A DNA stretch of 64,000 nucleotides from Pseudonocardia acidicola (GTDB lineage Bacteria; Actinomycetota; Actinomycetes; Mycobacteriales; Pseudonocardiaceae). Position 1 is the first letter of the stretch. Each line of letters begins with the position of its first letter. The translations under genes were made by a program, and so were the position numbers. Shown here piece after piece: positions 18,668 to 28,075 of the stretch. The notes under the pieces are model-generated. The model was not told the DNA's origin, made no database searches, and saw only the letters and a list, made by a program, of their open reading frames with translations. The stretch spans positions 62,001 to 126,000 of the forward strand of contig NZ_JAAXLA010000004.1 of NCBI RefSeq assembly GCF_012911935.1. Reading direction: 5' to 3'.

Positions 18668-20767
18668 GTGCGGACCCATCCCGGACGGCGGACACGATTC
18701 CCCCCTGCCGCCGATTCACCGCGCCACGCCCGCCGGCTGCTGCGCCAGGCTCTCGACGCTGCCGGGATCGGCGAGGACGACGAGTTGTTCGACACGGCGC
18801 TGCTCCTGGCCGGCGAACTGTTCGACAACGCGGTCCTGCACGCCGGCACCGAGTTCGAGCTCGAGCTGGAGATCACCGCCGACGACGTGTGGATCGCGGT
18901 GAGCGACCGCGGGGCCGGACCACTGGAGCTCCACCTCGCACAGCCCCGGCAGCGCTACGGTCGCAAAGCCAGCCACGGCCGGGGCCTGGCCATGGTGCAG
19001 CGACTGGCCGCGTCGTGGGGAACCCGGCACGATGCCGACGGCACCCACCAGATCTGGTTCACCCTGAACCGCAACGAGGCGGCCGATCCACCACAGGACA
19101 CATCGGCGGTGCCCCGCCCGCAGACCCCTGCCGCTCCCGCTCCGCCCGACCTCGGCCGGTTCTGGCCGAACGGCGACGGCATGCGCCGGTTGCTGCACCT
19201 GCCCGCGACCGTCGGCGCCTCCCTCGACGCGCCGGAGCTCATCGCGGAACTCGTCCGCCGGCTGCACGAGGTCCTCGACGTCGACGGGGTGGCGGTCGAG
19301 GTCGACACCGGCGACGGCAGCGGGACCCGCCAGCTGTGCCGACAGGGTCTCGACCCGGCGACGGATGTGCCGCCGGCGCGGGTGCTGCACGTGGCCCTGC
19401 CGCTCACCGCGCCGCTGCGCGGCCGCTTGCAGGTCGTACCCCGACCCGGCGCCGCTGCGGCACTGGACATCGCCGAGCTCGCCGCGCACCGGATCGCCCT
19501 CGCCATCGAGGCGGACTGGCTGCGCGCCGCCGACCGGCGCCGCCGGGCCTGGATGACCTATCTGGCCGACACGAGCGAGCTCCTCGGGCAGTCGCTCGAC
19601 GTCGGCCTCAGTGTCGCGCTCGTCCCGCAGGTCGTCGTGCCGAGGCTGGGACAGTGGTCGGCCGTCCACCTGCCGGACGCAGCCGGCCACCTCCAGCTCG
19701 CCGCGCTGACCCACGCCGACGAGGACGCCATCCCCGAGCTGCGGGATGCCCTCGATCCGGGGGCGGCGCTACCCGCTGCGTTGCGCGCTCAGCTGACGGC
19801 GCTGTTGCGGGGCAGCGTCGCCCCGGCCTGGTTCAGCGTGCCGACCGACGGGATCGCGGTCGCCCTGACCGCTGCCGGGCGCGGCGTCGGGGTGCTCACC
19901 GTCGGCCGGCCCACCGATCGCCCGCACAGCCCCGAGGACATCGCGCTCATCACCGACATCGCCCGCCGCGCCGCGCTCGCCATCGACAACGCGCAACGCA
20001 CCGCGCTGCACGTCCAGACCTCGCAGGCGTTCCAGCAAGCCCTGCTGCCCCGGGCACTGCCGACACCCGACGGTGTCGAGTTCGCCGCCGCATACCTGCC
20101 CGTCAGCTCCGGCAGCGACGTGGGCGGTGACTTCTACGACGTGGTGCCCACGGCACCGGATCGATGGTTGGCCTCGATCGGGGACGTCTGTGGCAAGGGC
20201 GCCCGAGCCGCCGCGCGCACCGGCCTCGTCCGCGACGTGCTCCGGGTGCTGGTGAGGGACGGCCGTCCGTTGACCCGTGCGATCGAGCTGCTCAACGACG
20301 TCATGATGGAGGCCGGGGACCCGTCGCAGTTCTGTACCCTCGCCGCCGCGCTGATCAGCCGGGTGGGTCCGCACGACGGCGGTGGCCTGGACGTCGACCT
20401 CGTCCTGGCCGGCCACCTGCAGCCGGTCGTGGTCCGTGCCGGCGGCGCCACCGAGCTGATCGGCCGGCACGGGACCGCCGTCGGCCTGGTCGAGCGGGTA
20501 CAGCTGACCTGCACCCGGCACCACCTCGACCCCGGCGACATGTTGCTGGCCTACACCGACGGCGTCACCGAGCGCCGCAACGGACACGACGAGTTCGGCG
20601 CCGAGCGGCTGCTCACGGCGGCGTCCGGAGCGGCCGGACGAACCGCCGCCCGACTCGTCGCGTCGGTGCGCGCCGCCATCGAGGTCTTCTCCGTGGACGA
20701 GCGCCACGATGACATCGCCCTCCTCGCGGTGCGCGCCGGTCCGGGGCAGCACAGCGGCGGCGGCTAG
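18668..20767 (+). CDS. ATPase-GAF-SpoIIE (PP2C) serine phosphatase
   Basis: GTG start at 18668; 699 residues. Residues about 20-135 form a HATPase_c_2 (RsbW-like) module (LAGELFDNAVLHAG, VSDRGAGP, HGRGLAMVQ). Residues about 175-440 hold a GAF-like sensory region. Residues about 455-695 are a SpoIIE phosphatase with SDVGGDFYDVV, IGDVCGKGARAA, YTDGVTERR and DDIALLAVR. Such fusions phosphorylate and dephosphorylate STAS anti-anti-sigma factors in partner-switching. It is divergent from the hybrid kinase (131 bp) and its stop overlaps the convergent STAS gene by 4 bp. Confidence 0.93.
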   Translation: MRTHPGRRTRFPPAADSPRHARRLLRQALDAAGIGEDDELFDTALLLAGELFDNAVLHAGTEFELELEITADDVWIAVSDRGAGPLELHLAQPRQRYGRKASHGRGLAMVQRLAASWGTRHDADGTHQIWFTLNRNEAADPPQDTSAVPRPQTPAAPAPPDLGRFWPNGDGMRRLLHLPATVGASLDAPELIAELVRRLHEVLDVDGVAVEVDTGDGSGTRQLCRQGLDPATDVPPARVLHVALPLTAPLRGRLQVVPRPGAAAALDIAELAAHRIALAIEADWLRAADRRRRAWMTYLADTSELLGQSLDVGLSVALVPQVVVPRLGQWSAVHLPDAAGHLQLAALTHADEDAIPELRDALDPGAALPAALRAQLTALLRGSVAPAWFSVPTDGIAVALTAAGRGVGVLTVGRPTDRPHSPEDIALITDIARRAALAIDNAQRTALHVQTSQAFQQALLPRALPTPDGVEFAAAYLPVSSGSDVGGDFYDVVPTAPDRWLASIGDVCGKGARAAARTGLVRDVLRVLVRDGRPLTRAIELLNDVMMEAGDPSQFCTLAAALISRVGPHDGGGLDVDLVLAGHLQPVVVRAGGATELIGRHGTAVGLVERVQLTCTRHHLDPGDMLLAYTDGVTERRNGHDEFGAERLLTAASGAAGRTAARLVASVRAAIEVFSVDERHDDIALLAVRAGPGQHSGGG

Positions 20768-21114
20768 AGGGACGAGCGGCAGGGGAAGCAGTCGAGAACA
20801 GCATTCATTCCGAGCATTCGCAGCACCATGTCGGCGGTGCGTCCGGTGACCAGCTTGAACGCCTGCTTGGTACTCAGGCCCTTGAGGACGTTGACGATGA
20901 TGGGCACCGCCACGGAGCCCATGAAGGTGACCCCGCAGAGGTCGACCACGATCGTGTCGGCGCGGCCGACGGCGTCCTCGAGGGCGTCCCGAAACACCTT
21001 CTCGGTGGCCAGGTCGAGCCCGCCGGTCGTGGTGAACACGGCCGCGCTGGGACTCAGTTCAAGCAGATCGACGGTGATCCGCGGAGTGGCGCCGCCAACG
21101 GGTAGGTGGGGCAT
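20764..21114 (-). CDS. STAS domain protein (anti-anti-sigma factor type)
   Basis: 116 residues with the STAS pattern: VFTTTGGLDLATEKVFRDAL, then VVDLCGVTFMGSVAVPIIV, where Ser67 aligns with the phosphorylated serine of SpoIIAA/RsbV. The usual DSSG is GSVA, so the site is retained but its surroundings differ. The likely role is the substrate of the neighbouring SpoIIE phosphatase/ATPase. It is convergent with that gene (overlap 20764-20767). The two Cys residues near the C-terminus (CFPC) are unusual and could bind metal or be redox active. Confidence 0.85.
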   Translation of the reverse strand: MPHLPVGGATPRITVDLLELSPSAAVFTTTGGLDLATEKVFRDALEDAVGRADTIVVDLCGVTFMGSVAVPIIVNVLKGLSTKQAFKLVTGRTADMVLRMLGMNAVLDCFPCRSSL

Positions 21115-21272
21115 GACCCGCTCCGATGTTCGTCGCTACCGACGACCGTACCGCTGTCCGACCCGGCGGCAACCCCACACTGCCCACGTGCTCGACGACG
21201 TCATCGAGCGGGACGTCGCTCGCACGGCCGCCCGGCCGGACAGCCCGGCAGCGGGCTGACCCCGCCTGCCGG

Positions 21273-22103
21273 TCAGGAGGGCACCGAGGTTCCGGCGGTG
21301 GTGTTCTCGGCGCGCGCGGGGCGGCGCAGCAGCAGGAACGCCGTCGCGGCGACGAACACGACGAGGCTGGTCCAGTCGTTGAGCCGCAGCCCGAGGAAGT
21401 GGTTGGCGTGATCGATCCGCAGCGCCTCGATCCAGGCCCGACCGGCGGTGTAGGCGGCGACATACAGCGCGAACAACCGCCCGTTGCGCAGCCCGAACCG
21501 GCGCCCGGCCCACACCAGCAGCACCGCCACCCCGATGTCCCACAGCGACTCGTACAGGAACGTCGGCTGATAGGTCGCGATGTCCGGGGTGTCGGGGGGA
21601 CGGTGCGCAGGATCGATCTCCAGCGCCCACGGCAGCGTGCTGGGCCCGCCGTAGAGCTCCTGGTTGAAATAGTTCCCCCACCGCCCGATCGCCTGCGCGA
21701 CCACCAGGCCCGGGGCCATCGCATCGGCGAAATCCGCCAGCCTGATGCCACGGCGCCGACACCCGATCCACGCTCCCACCGCACCGAGCGCGACCGCGCC
21801 CCAGATGCCCAGGCCCCCGTCCCAGATGTACAGAGCCCGAACCGGGTCCTTGCCCGGGGCGAAGTAGAACTCCGGATCGGTGATCACGTGGTAGAGCCGG
21901 CCGCCGACCACGCCGAACGGCACCGCCCACACCGCCACGTCCAGCACATCGTCGGCCACGCCGCCACGGGCCACCCAGCGCCGCTGGGTCCACCACACCG
22001 CCACCGCGATCCCCGCGATGATGCACAGCGCGTACGCCCGGATCGGAATCGGTCCCAGATGCCAGACCCCCTGAGCGGGGCTGGGCAGGTACGCCAGCGT
22101 CAT
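21273..22103 (-). CDS. lgt: Prolipoprotein diacylglyceryl transferase
   Basis: The enzyme transfers diacylglyceryl from phosphatidylglycerol to the lipobox Cys of prolipoproteins. ATG 22101-22103 follows GGGAAGCG; 276 residues with about seven membrane segments. The signature appears as AQAIGRWGNYFNQELYGG, with the GGLGIWGAVALGAVGAW segment typical of actinobacterial enzymes and the C-terminal YTAGRAWIEALRID. The frame is open 40 codons upstream, but that part lacks hydrophobic character and a ribosome site. In many genomes lgt is next to trp genes; here it stands alone. Confidence 0.94.
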   Translation of the reverse strand: MTLAYLPSPAQGVWHLGPIPIRAYALCIIAGIAVAVWWTQRRWVARGGVADDVLDVAVWAVPFGVVGGRLYHVITDPEFYFAPGKDPVRALYIWDGGLGIWGAVALGAVGAWIGCRRRGIRLADFADAMAPGLVVAQAIGRWGNYFNQELYGGPSTLPWALEIDPAHRPPDTPDIATYQPTFLYESLWDIGVAVLLVWAGRRFGLRNGRLFALYVAAYTAGRAWIEALRIDHANHFLGLRLNDWTSLVVFVAATAFLLLRRPARAENTTAGTSVPS

Positions 22104-22723
22104 CGCTTCCCGTCTTCTCGCACAGGCCCTGGTCGGGTCCGGGCTCATCGCGCGGCACCCGGACCCGAATATACTCCGACGCCTGACACCGAATGCGCAT
22201 GACCCAGCCGCGACCGGACTCATTCCTTCGACAGGTGAGCGTAAGCAGAATACGCGTCACAAGTGCAGACGAGACCCAGTTCCCGGTTAGGCCACGGCAA
22301 ATTTTTACCCGGATCGGCGGCGGCGACCTCATCAGCCCGACAATGACCCGATCGGCGGCGGCCCCGTGCCGGAACAGCTTCACAGCGGCCCGTGCCGTCG
22401 TCGGCGAGCAGCGGTGCAGCATCGGCGTCGAGTTGTCCGGGGATCACCAACAAGCTGGTCTAGCTGCAGAAACTCCGCTGGCACGCGGCCCGGGTGCGCA
22501 CGCCCGGCCCAACCTCGGCACCGCCGCGGCGATACCTCGAACCCGGAGAGGCGAGTCTGCTTCGGCGGCCGACGCCACATGTATAGATGCGTCCCCGGCG
22601 GACATATTTGTTAGTCTCAGGCTTCACGACATCATCTCGCTACGTCGCGGGTCCGACCGGGCAACACGCTCGACATCCCTCGCCCCAGCGGGGACCTCTC
22701 AGGTTGGAGAGTGATTACCGGCA
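22104..22723. other. Intergenic region between lgt and the PAP2 gene
   Basis: 620 bp without a convincing gene on either strand. Two A+T-rich patches (22230-22310 and 22575-22640) contain promoter-like TATAGAT (around 22581) and TTAGTC stretches, so it probably carries the divergent promoters of lgt and the PAP2 phosphatase gene. Open frames up to 80 codons exist but show no domain or usable ribosome site. Confidence 0.45.
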
Positions 22724-23440
22724 ATGCCAGGTGTTTCCGTACAGATTGCCTCATCCGGATTCCCGGATTCCGGTTGGTACCTCGACGTGGTGCGCTTCGC
22801 GCAGGACACGCCGTGGCTGCACCCCGTGGCAGTGGTCTACACGACAGCCGGCTTCGTCCTGCTGGCCCTGCTGTTGCTCGCCGGCGGACTGCACGCCCGC
22901 CGCAGCAGCGACTCGACCGCGGCCGCGGCGCTGGCCGCCCCCGTCGGGGTGCTGCTGGCCCTCGGCGCCGGCGCCGTGGTCAAGGCCTTCGTCGGCGAGG
23001 TGCGGCCCTGCGACACCCTGCACGTCACCGCCACGGTGCTGCCCTGTGATCCGCCCACCGATTACGCCTTCCCGAGCAATCACAGTGTGGTGGCAGCGGC
23101 CCTGGCCATCGCCCTGCTGGTCGTCCATCGCCGACTGGGTTGGACGGCTGTGCCCTTCGCGCTGCTCCTGGGAGCCTCCCGGGTCTACGTCGGCGCGCAC
23201 TATCCGCACGACGTCGTCGTCGGACTGCTCGTCGGCGCGGCCTGCGCCCTGGCGGTCGGCAGCGCCGCACGGACGTGGGGAGGCCCGGCCGTGCGCCGGC
23301 TGCGCCGCGGCCCGCTGGGCCGGCTGCTCGGCCCCGGCCCGGCAACAGCCGCCGCGGCCGAGGCCGGCTGCACCGCGACGAGCACCACGGCCCCGGCGGA
23401 CACTCCCGCGGACTCGCTGATCGGGGGCTCGCACGGCTAG
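22724..23440 (+). CDS. PAP2 family phosphatase
   Basis: 238 residues, multi-pass membrane protein. All three acid phosphatase motifs are present: KAFVGEVRPC (KX6RP), PSNHS (PSGH variant, catalytic His) and SRVYVGAHYPHDVVVG (SRX5HX3D). Likely substrates are polyprenyl diphosphates or phosphatidic acid on the outer face. N-terminal WYLDVVRFAQDTPWLHP resembles actinobacterial lipid phosphatases. A GGAG precedes the ATG by about 14 bases, slightly long. It converges with a regulator gene at the end of the pst operon. Confidence 0.9.
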   Translation: MPGVSVQIASSGFPDSGWYLDVVRFAQDTPWLHPVAVVYTTAGFVLLALLLLAGGLHARRSSDSTAAAALAAPVGVLLALGAGAVVKAFVGEVRPCDTLHVTATVLPCDPPTDYAFPSNHSVVAAALAIALLVVHRRLGWTAVPFALLLGASRVYVGAHYPHDVVVGLLVGAACALAVGSAARTWGGPAVRRLRRGPLGRLLGPGPATAAAAEAGCTATSTTAPADTPADSLIGGSHG

Positions 23441-23507
23441 GCCGCAGCGGGCGACATCGATCGGAACGCTCGCATCTCGGTGGCGGTGCACCGGGGCTCG
23501 GCCCGTC

Positions 23508-23903
23508 CTACCGGAGATCGTCGGGTGGGTCGTAGACGTAGCCGATGCCGCGGACGGTCCGGATCCGGGCGGGCGTCCTCGGGTCGTCCTCGATGCGTGC
23601 CCGCAGGCGCATGATGTGCACTTCCAGGGCCTTCGTGCCGTCGTACTGCGTCCCGCCCCACCCCTCGTCGAGGATCTCCCGGCGGGTGACGACGCGGCCG
23701 GCGTTGTCCATGAGCAGGCGCAGGATGAGGAATTCCTTGTGCGGTAGGGGGACGACCTGTCCGCGGACCCGGAGTTGGTGGCCGTCGATCTGGAGCTCGA
23801 CATCGCCGATGCGGAGCACGCGTAGCCGGCCCGCCGTCTGCGGCTGGACGGGCTGGAAGGTGCGCGGGCCGCCGCCGGCGGAAGCGAATCCGGGTGTGAC
23901 CAT
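23508..23903 (-). CDS. Receiver-less OmpR/PhoB-type winged-helix regulator
   Basis: 131 residues. After a 30-residue linker-like N-terminus comes only the Trans_reg_C DNA-binding domain: LPHKEFLILRLLMDNAGRVV, TRREILDEGWGG, KALEVHIMRLRARIEDD, IRTVRGIGYVYDPP. There is no receiver domain and no start further upstream that would supply one. Its ATG overlaps the pstB stop (TGATG at 23901-23905), making it the fifth cistron of the pst operon, where phoU is often found in other bacteria. Phosphorylation-independent control of phosphate genes is inferred. Confidence 0.85.
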   Translation of the reverse strand: MVTPGFASAGGGPRTFQPVQPQTAGRLRVLRIGDVELQIDGHQLRVRGQVVPLPHKEFLILRLLMDNAGRVVTRREILDEGWGGTQYDGTKALEVHIMRLRARIEDDPRTPARIRTVRGIGYVYDPPDDLR

Positions 23904-24679
23904 CAGCCAAAGCGCCCCGAGATGTAGTCCTCGGTGGCCTGCTGGGTCGGGTTGGAGAACATCCGCTCGGTGTCGTCGATCTCCACCAGCCGGCCCGGCT
24001 CACCGGTCGCGCGCAGGTTGAAGAACGCCGTCTGGTCGCTCACCCGCGCCGCCTGCTGCATGTTGTGGGTGACGATGACGATCGTGTAGTCCTTCTTCAG
24101 CTCCGAGATCAGATCCTCGATCGCGAGCGTGGAGATCGGGTCCAGCGCCGAACACGGCTCGTCCATCAACAGCACGTCGGGCTGCACCGCGACCGCACGG
24201 GCGATGCACAACCGCTGCTGCTGCCCACCGGACAACCCGCCACCCGGCTTGTTCAACCGGTCCTTGACCTCGGTCCACAGGTTCGCCGCCCGCAGCGCCC
24301 GCTCCGCGGTCTCGTCGAGTTCCTTCTTGCCCTTGCGGCCCTGCAGCTTCAGCCCGGCCACCACGTTGTCCCGAATGGACATCGTCGGGAACGGGTTGGG
24401 CCGCTGGAACACCATGCCGATCGTGCGGCGCACCCCGACCGGGTCGACCGAGGGACCGTAGATGTCCTCGCCGTCGAGCAGCACCTCGCCCTCGACCCGG
24501 GCCCCGGGGATCACCTCGTGCATCCGGTTGAGCGTGCGCAGCACCGTCGACTTGCCACAGCCGGACGGGCCGATGAACGCCGTCACGCTGCGCGGCGGCA
24601 CCGACAGGCTCACACAGTCCACGGCGTGGAACTTGCCGTAGAAGATGTCGACATCCTTCATGTCAACGCGTTTGGCCAT
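23903..24679 (-). CDS. pstB: Phosphate ABC transporter ATP-binding protein PstB
   Basis: 258 residues from ATG 24677-24679. Walker [10 protein letters not shown] (37-45), signature LSGGQQQRL, Walker [13 protein letters not shown] and switch His in [14 protein letters not shown]; the PstB-specific stretch [13 protein letters not shown] is present. It energises PstCA for high-affinity phosphate import. It is the fourth gene of pstSCAB, 16 bp downstream of pstA, with its stop overlapping the start of the winged-helix gene. A frame extension upstream of the chosen ATG lacks family similarity. Confidence 0.97.
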   Translation of the reverse strand: MAKRVDMKDVDIFYGKFHAVDCVSLSVPPRSVTAFIGPSGCGKSTVLRTLNRMHEVIPGARVEGEVLLDGEDIYGPSVDPVGVRRTIGMVFQRPNPFPTMSIRDNVVAGLKLQGRKGKKELDETAERALRAANLWTEVKDRLNKPGGGLSGGQQQRLCIARAVAVQPDVLLMDEPCSALDPISTLAIEDLISELKKDYTIVIVTHNMQQAARVSDQTAFFNLRATGEPGRLVEIDDTERMFSNPTQQATEDYISGRFG

Positions 24680-24695
24680 GGCCGGTTCTGCCTTT

Positions 24696-25745
24696 CTAAC
24701 CGCGGACCCGCGCAAGGCGGGCGATGAGCCGGGCGGCGATGTTGAGGAGCAGGACGATGAGGATCAGGGTCAGGGCACCGGCCCAGGCCCGGGCGACCGC
24801 AGTGTCGTTGGGGAGGCCGGCTTCGCCGAACACGAACAGCGGCAGGGCCTCCTGGGGCCCGGAGAACGGGTTGACGTTGAGGGCCGGGTTGCCGAACACG
24901 GTGAGCAACAGCGGCGCCGTCTCACCGGTGACCCGGGCGATGCCCAGCATCACACCGGTGATGATGCCGGGCAGCGCCGTCGGAAGGACGATTCGCAGGA
25001 CGGTGATCCATTTTTCGACGCCCAGCGCGTAGCTGCCCTCCCGCAGTGCCCCCGGGACGATCTTCAACATCTCCTCGGAGGTGCGGACGATCGTCGGGAG
25101 CATCAAGATGATCAGCGCGAGGGAGCCGGCGAACCCGGAGAAGCTCTGGCCCAGCACCAGGATCCACAGGGCGTAGATGAACAGGCCGGCGACGATCGAG
25201 GGCAGCCCGGTCATGACGTCGACGAAGAAGCTCACCGCGCGGCCGAAGCGGCCGGCGGCGTATTCGACGAGGTAGATCGCCACGAGCAGGCCGAACGGCA
25301 CCGAGATGAGCGTTGCGATGCCGACCTGTTCCAGGGTTCCGATGATCGCGTGGTAGATGCCCCCGACCGGGTCCTGCTCGGCGACCCCGCGCATCGTGTG
25401 CGTGAGGAAGAACGGGTCGAGGCGTTCGAGCCCCCGCACGATCGTGAATCCGAGCACGGCGACGAGCGGCAGAACCGCCACCACGGCGCAAGCGACCAGC
25501 ACCAACGTGACCATGCGGTCCGTGGCGCGCCGCTTCCCTTCCACCACCGCGGACACTGCGGTCTGCGCCACCACGTAGAGCACCGCGACGAACAGTCCGA
25601 ACTGCACCCGGCCCTGCAGCGGGGTCACCGCGAACACAGCGCCGGACACCACGATCACTCCGGCGAAGACCGCGAAGAACGACCACCGCGGGAGCCGGGG
25701 CCGGCGCAGCGGGGGCTCGAACGCAGGTACGTCCAAAGCGGTCAC
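24696..25745 (-). CDS. pstA: Phosphate ABC transporter permease PstA
   Basis: 349 residues from GTG 25743-25745, which overlaps the pstC stop (GTGA). A roughly 100-residue N-terminal part with two or three extra hydrophobic segments precedes the standard six-helix permease. The binding-protein-dependent transport signature is [26 protein letters not shown], with the EAA-like [17 protein letters not shown] before it. It forms the transmembrane channel with PstC. Confidence 0.95.
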   Translation of the reverse strand: MTALDVPAFEPPLRRPRLPRWSFFAVFAGVIVVSGAVFAVTPLQGRVQFGLFVAVLYVVAQTAVSAVVEGKRRATDRMVTLVLVACAVVAVLPLVAVLGFTIVRGLERLDPFFLTHTMRGVAEQDPVGGIYHAIIGTLEQVGIATLISVPFGLLVAIYLVEYAAGRFGRAVSFFVDVMTGLPSIVAGLFIYALWILVLGQSFSGFAGSLALIILMLPTIVRTSEEMLKIVPGALREGSYALGVEKWITVLRIVLPTALPGIITGVMLGIARVTGETAPLLLTVFGNPALNVNPFSGPQEALPLFVFGEAGLPNDTAVARAWAGALTLILIVLLLNIAARLIARLARVRG

Positions 25746-26803
25746 CGGGCAACTCCTCGCTTGACGATCGCGCGGGCGGCGAAGTTCACGATCAACGTGA
25801 TGGCGAACAAGATCAGACCGGAGGCGATGAGCGCCCCCCGGCCGGTCGCGCCGGCTTCGCCGTAGGTGTTGGCGATGTTCGCGGCGATCGTGTTTCCGCC
25901 CGGTTCGAGGATGCGGAAGCTGATCTGATAGTTCGCCGAGAGGACCAGCGCGACGGCGATGGTTTCCCCGATCGCCCGGCCGAACCCCAGAACGGTCGCA
26001 CTCACCATGCCGGAACGCCCGTACGGCAGGATCGCCGTCCGGACCATCTCCCACTTCGTGGCACCGATCGCATAGGCCGCCTCGATGTGGTCGCGCGGGG
26101 TCTGACCGAAGACCTCCCGGGAGACCGCCGCGACGATCGGCAGGATCATCACGGCCAGCACCACGGACGCCACGAGAACGGATTTCCCGAACGTGCCGTC
26201 GGATGCGAAGAGCGGAATGAAGCCCAGGTAGCGGTTCAGGAATTGCGCCAGCGGGATCATCGCGGGGACCAGGTAGATCAGGCCCCAGAGGCCGAAGATC
26301 ACACTCGGAACCGCCGCCAGCAGATCGATGACGTATCCCAGCGGGCCACCCAACCAGCGGGGTGCGTAGTGGCTGGTGACGAGAGCGACACCGACGGCGA
26401 CCGGCACCCCGATCAGCAAGGCCAGCAGCGAGCTCAACACGCTGCCGAAGGCCAGCGCGGCGATGCCGAACGACGACGGGGAGTCGTCCGGACTCCAACC
26501 CAGGGTCGTGAGGAAGTTCGACCGGTCCGCACTGATCGCCGGAATCGCCTCCAGGAGGAGGAAGACGGCGATCGCGGCCATGATGCCCAGCAGGAGCACG
26601 CCGGCCCCGGTGGCCAGCAGCCGGAATCCGGTGTCGCCCCGGCGAGGTCGCCGACGACTCAACTCACCCGGTGGCCCAGCGGTGGGCGCGACCGAACCCG
26701 CGGACGACGCGGCAGGCCGCGTGCCGGGATTCTCGCCGCGCGAATGTCTAGAGGTCACATCGGCCACCGCTGTCTCGAACTCCTCCATGTCGCTGCCTGA
26801 CAT
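25742..26803 (-). CDS. pstC: Phosphate ABC transporter permease PstC
   Basis: 353 residues. A polar, Ser/Pro-rich cytoplasmic N-terminus of about 57 residues is followed by six membrane helices. Family segments: DLLAAVPSVIFGLWGLIYL, AAYAIGATKWEMVRTAILP (EAA loop) and GFGRAIGETIAVALV. Two nearby starts are possible (ATG 26803 and ATG 26788). The stop overlaps pstA by GTGA. It lies 50 bp downstream of pstS in the same operon. Confidence 0.96.
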   Translation of the reverse strand: MSGSDMEEFETAVADVTSRHSRGENPGTRPAASSAGSVAPTAGPPGELSRRRPRRGDTGFRLLATGAGVLLLGIMAAIAVFLLLEAIPAISADRSNFLTTLGWSPDDSPSSFGIAALAFGSVLSSLLALLIGVPVAVGVALVTSHYAPRWLGGPLGYVIDLLAAVPSVIFGLWGLIYLVPAMIPLAQFLNRYLGFIPLFASDGTFGKSVLVASVVLAVMILPIVAAVSREVFGQTPRDHIEAAYAIGATKWEMVRTAILPYGRSGMVSATVLGFGRAIGETIAVALVLSANYQISFRILEPGGNTIAANIANTYGEAGATGRGALIASGLILFAITLIVNFAARAIVKRGVAR

Positions 26804-26853
26804 CCGCGGTCCGGGCGGGAGAGCCGGATGGCGCTCCCGCCCGTAGCGCTCAT

Positions 26854-27963
26854 CTAGGCGAGAGAGCTGATCGCCTGCTGGACCTTCGTCCGCAGGTCGT
26901 CCGGCAGCGGGACGTAGCCCTGGTTGGCCAGCGGCTGCTGCCCGGCGGTGCTGGCCGCGTAGGACAGGAAGTTCTTGATCAGGGGCAGCTTGTCCGGTGC
27001 GTTGCCCTTCGAGCAGACGATCTCGTAGGTCACCAGCAGGTTCGGGTAGGCGTTGGCATCGGTGTTCGTGTAGTCGAACTGCAGCTTCAGGTCGTTGCCG
27101 GAGCCGACGACCTTGGCCTTGGACAGGAAGTTGGCGACGTTGGCCGTCGTGAGCTCGACGAACTTGCCCGCGGCGTTGCCCACCTTCGCGTAGGGAATGT
27201 TGCTCTGCGTGGCGAAGGACAGTTCCATGTAACCGATGCCGCCCGGGGTGGTCTTCACGCCCTGGGCGATGCCCTGGGTGCCCTTGGAGCCCTGACCGCC
27301 GGGTGCCGGCCAGTTCTTGTTCGCCCCGTAGGTCCAGTCGGCCTTCGCTTCATTGGCCAGGTAGTTGCTGAAGTTGTAGCTGGTCCCGGAGCCGTCGGAC
27401 CGGTGGAAGGTCTGGATGGGCAGGTTGGGCAGGGTGACGCCGGGATTGTCCTTGGCGATCACCGGGCTGTCCCAGTTCGTGACCTTGCCGTCGAAGATCT
27501 GCGCGATCGTCGCGGCGGACAGGTTCAGGGTCGGCACGCCGGGCACGTTGTAGCCCACCGCGATCGGGCCGGGCACCATCGGGAGGTTGATCGCCGGGCC
27601 GCTCTTGCATCGGGCGTCGGCCGCCTGCTGCTCGCTACCCTCGGCCAGCGGGAAGTCCGAACCCGCGAAGTCGATCGTCCCCTGCTGGAACTGCTGCACG
27701 CCGGCCCCCGAGCCGCCGCCCCCGTAGTTGATGTTCGAGCCGGAGCATGTGGACAGATAGTTCTTGGTCCACTCCGACATCGCGTTCTGCTGGGCCGTGG
27801 ACCCGGCGAGGGTCAGCGACCCGGTCGAGCAAGAGATGTCCGCAGTGGAACCGGCCGCCGCACTCGTCCCGGTGCCACCGCCGTTGTCTGTTCCACAGGC
27901 CGCTAGCAGCACCATCCCAGCCGTCGCCAGACTGAGCGCGACACCATGCCGCGAGAGCTTCAC
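26854..27963 (-). CDS. pstS: Phosphate-binding lipoprotein PstS
   Basis: 369 residues. A lipoprotein signal peptide ends in the lipobox LLAAC (Cys23), followed by a Gly/Thr/Ser-rich linker. Phosphate-site motifs: TLAGSTAQQNAMSEW, DFAGSDFPL, FHRSDGSGTSYNFSNYL and GSKGTQGIAQGV. The protein captures phosphate outside the membrane and delivers it to PstCA. First gene of the operon; a PHO box lies 91-112 bp upstream of its start. Confidence 0.96.
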   Translation of the reverse strand: MKLSRHGVALSLATAGMVLLAACGTDNGGGTGTSAAAGSTADISCSTGSLTLAGSTAQQNAMSEWTKNYLSTCSGSNINYGGGGSGAGVQQFQQGTIDFAGSDFPLAEGSEQQAADARCKSGPAINLPMVPGPIAVGYNVPGVPTLNLSAATIAQIFDGKVTNWDSPVIAKDNPGVTLPNLPIQTFHRSDGSGTSYNFSNYLANEAKADWTYGANKNWPAPGGQGSKGTQGIAQGVKTTPGGIGYMELSFATQSNIPYAKVGNAAGKFVELTTANVANFLSKAKVVGSGNDLKLQFDYTNTDANAYPNLLVTYEIVCSKGNAPDKLPLIKNFLSYAASTAGQQPLANQGYVPLPDDLRTKVQQAISSLA

Positions 27964-28053
27964 TTGTCCTCCGGATGTGGGGAGCCAGGTCGGTCACGAC
28001 CACGGAACGGCCGCCGGGGAAACGTATCGGCGACCAGTAGACGCACGCCCCTA

Positions 28054-28075
28054 TTGAGGTGAACGGAGAATGAAC
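28054..28075 (-). promoter_or_regulatory. PHO box upstream of pstS
   Basis: Read on the minus strand, two adjacent 11-bp direct repeats occur: GTTCATTCTCC (28075-28065) and GTTCACCTCAA (28064-28054). This matches the PhoP PHO-box architecture known from Streptomyces (11-nt units beginning G(T/G)TCAYYY). It lies about 90 bp upstream of the pstS ATG, so activation of pstSCAB by a PhoP/RegX3-type regulator under phosphate limitation is expected. Confidence 0.85.

Noticed and set aside
15645..18902. A 1,085-codon open frame on the plus strand
   Set aside because: It is antisense to the HAMP-repeat kinase; its His/Leu/Gly-rich repeats merely mirror the kinase repeats.
22104..22723. A riboswitch or small gene upstream of the PAP2 phosphatase
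   Set aside because: No known riboswitch core or stable terminator/antiterminator pair could be recognised by eye.
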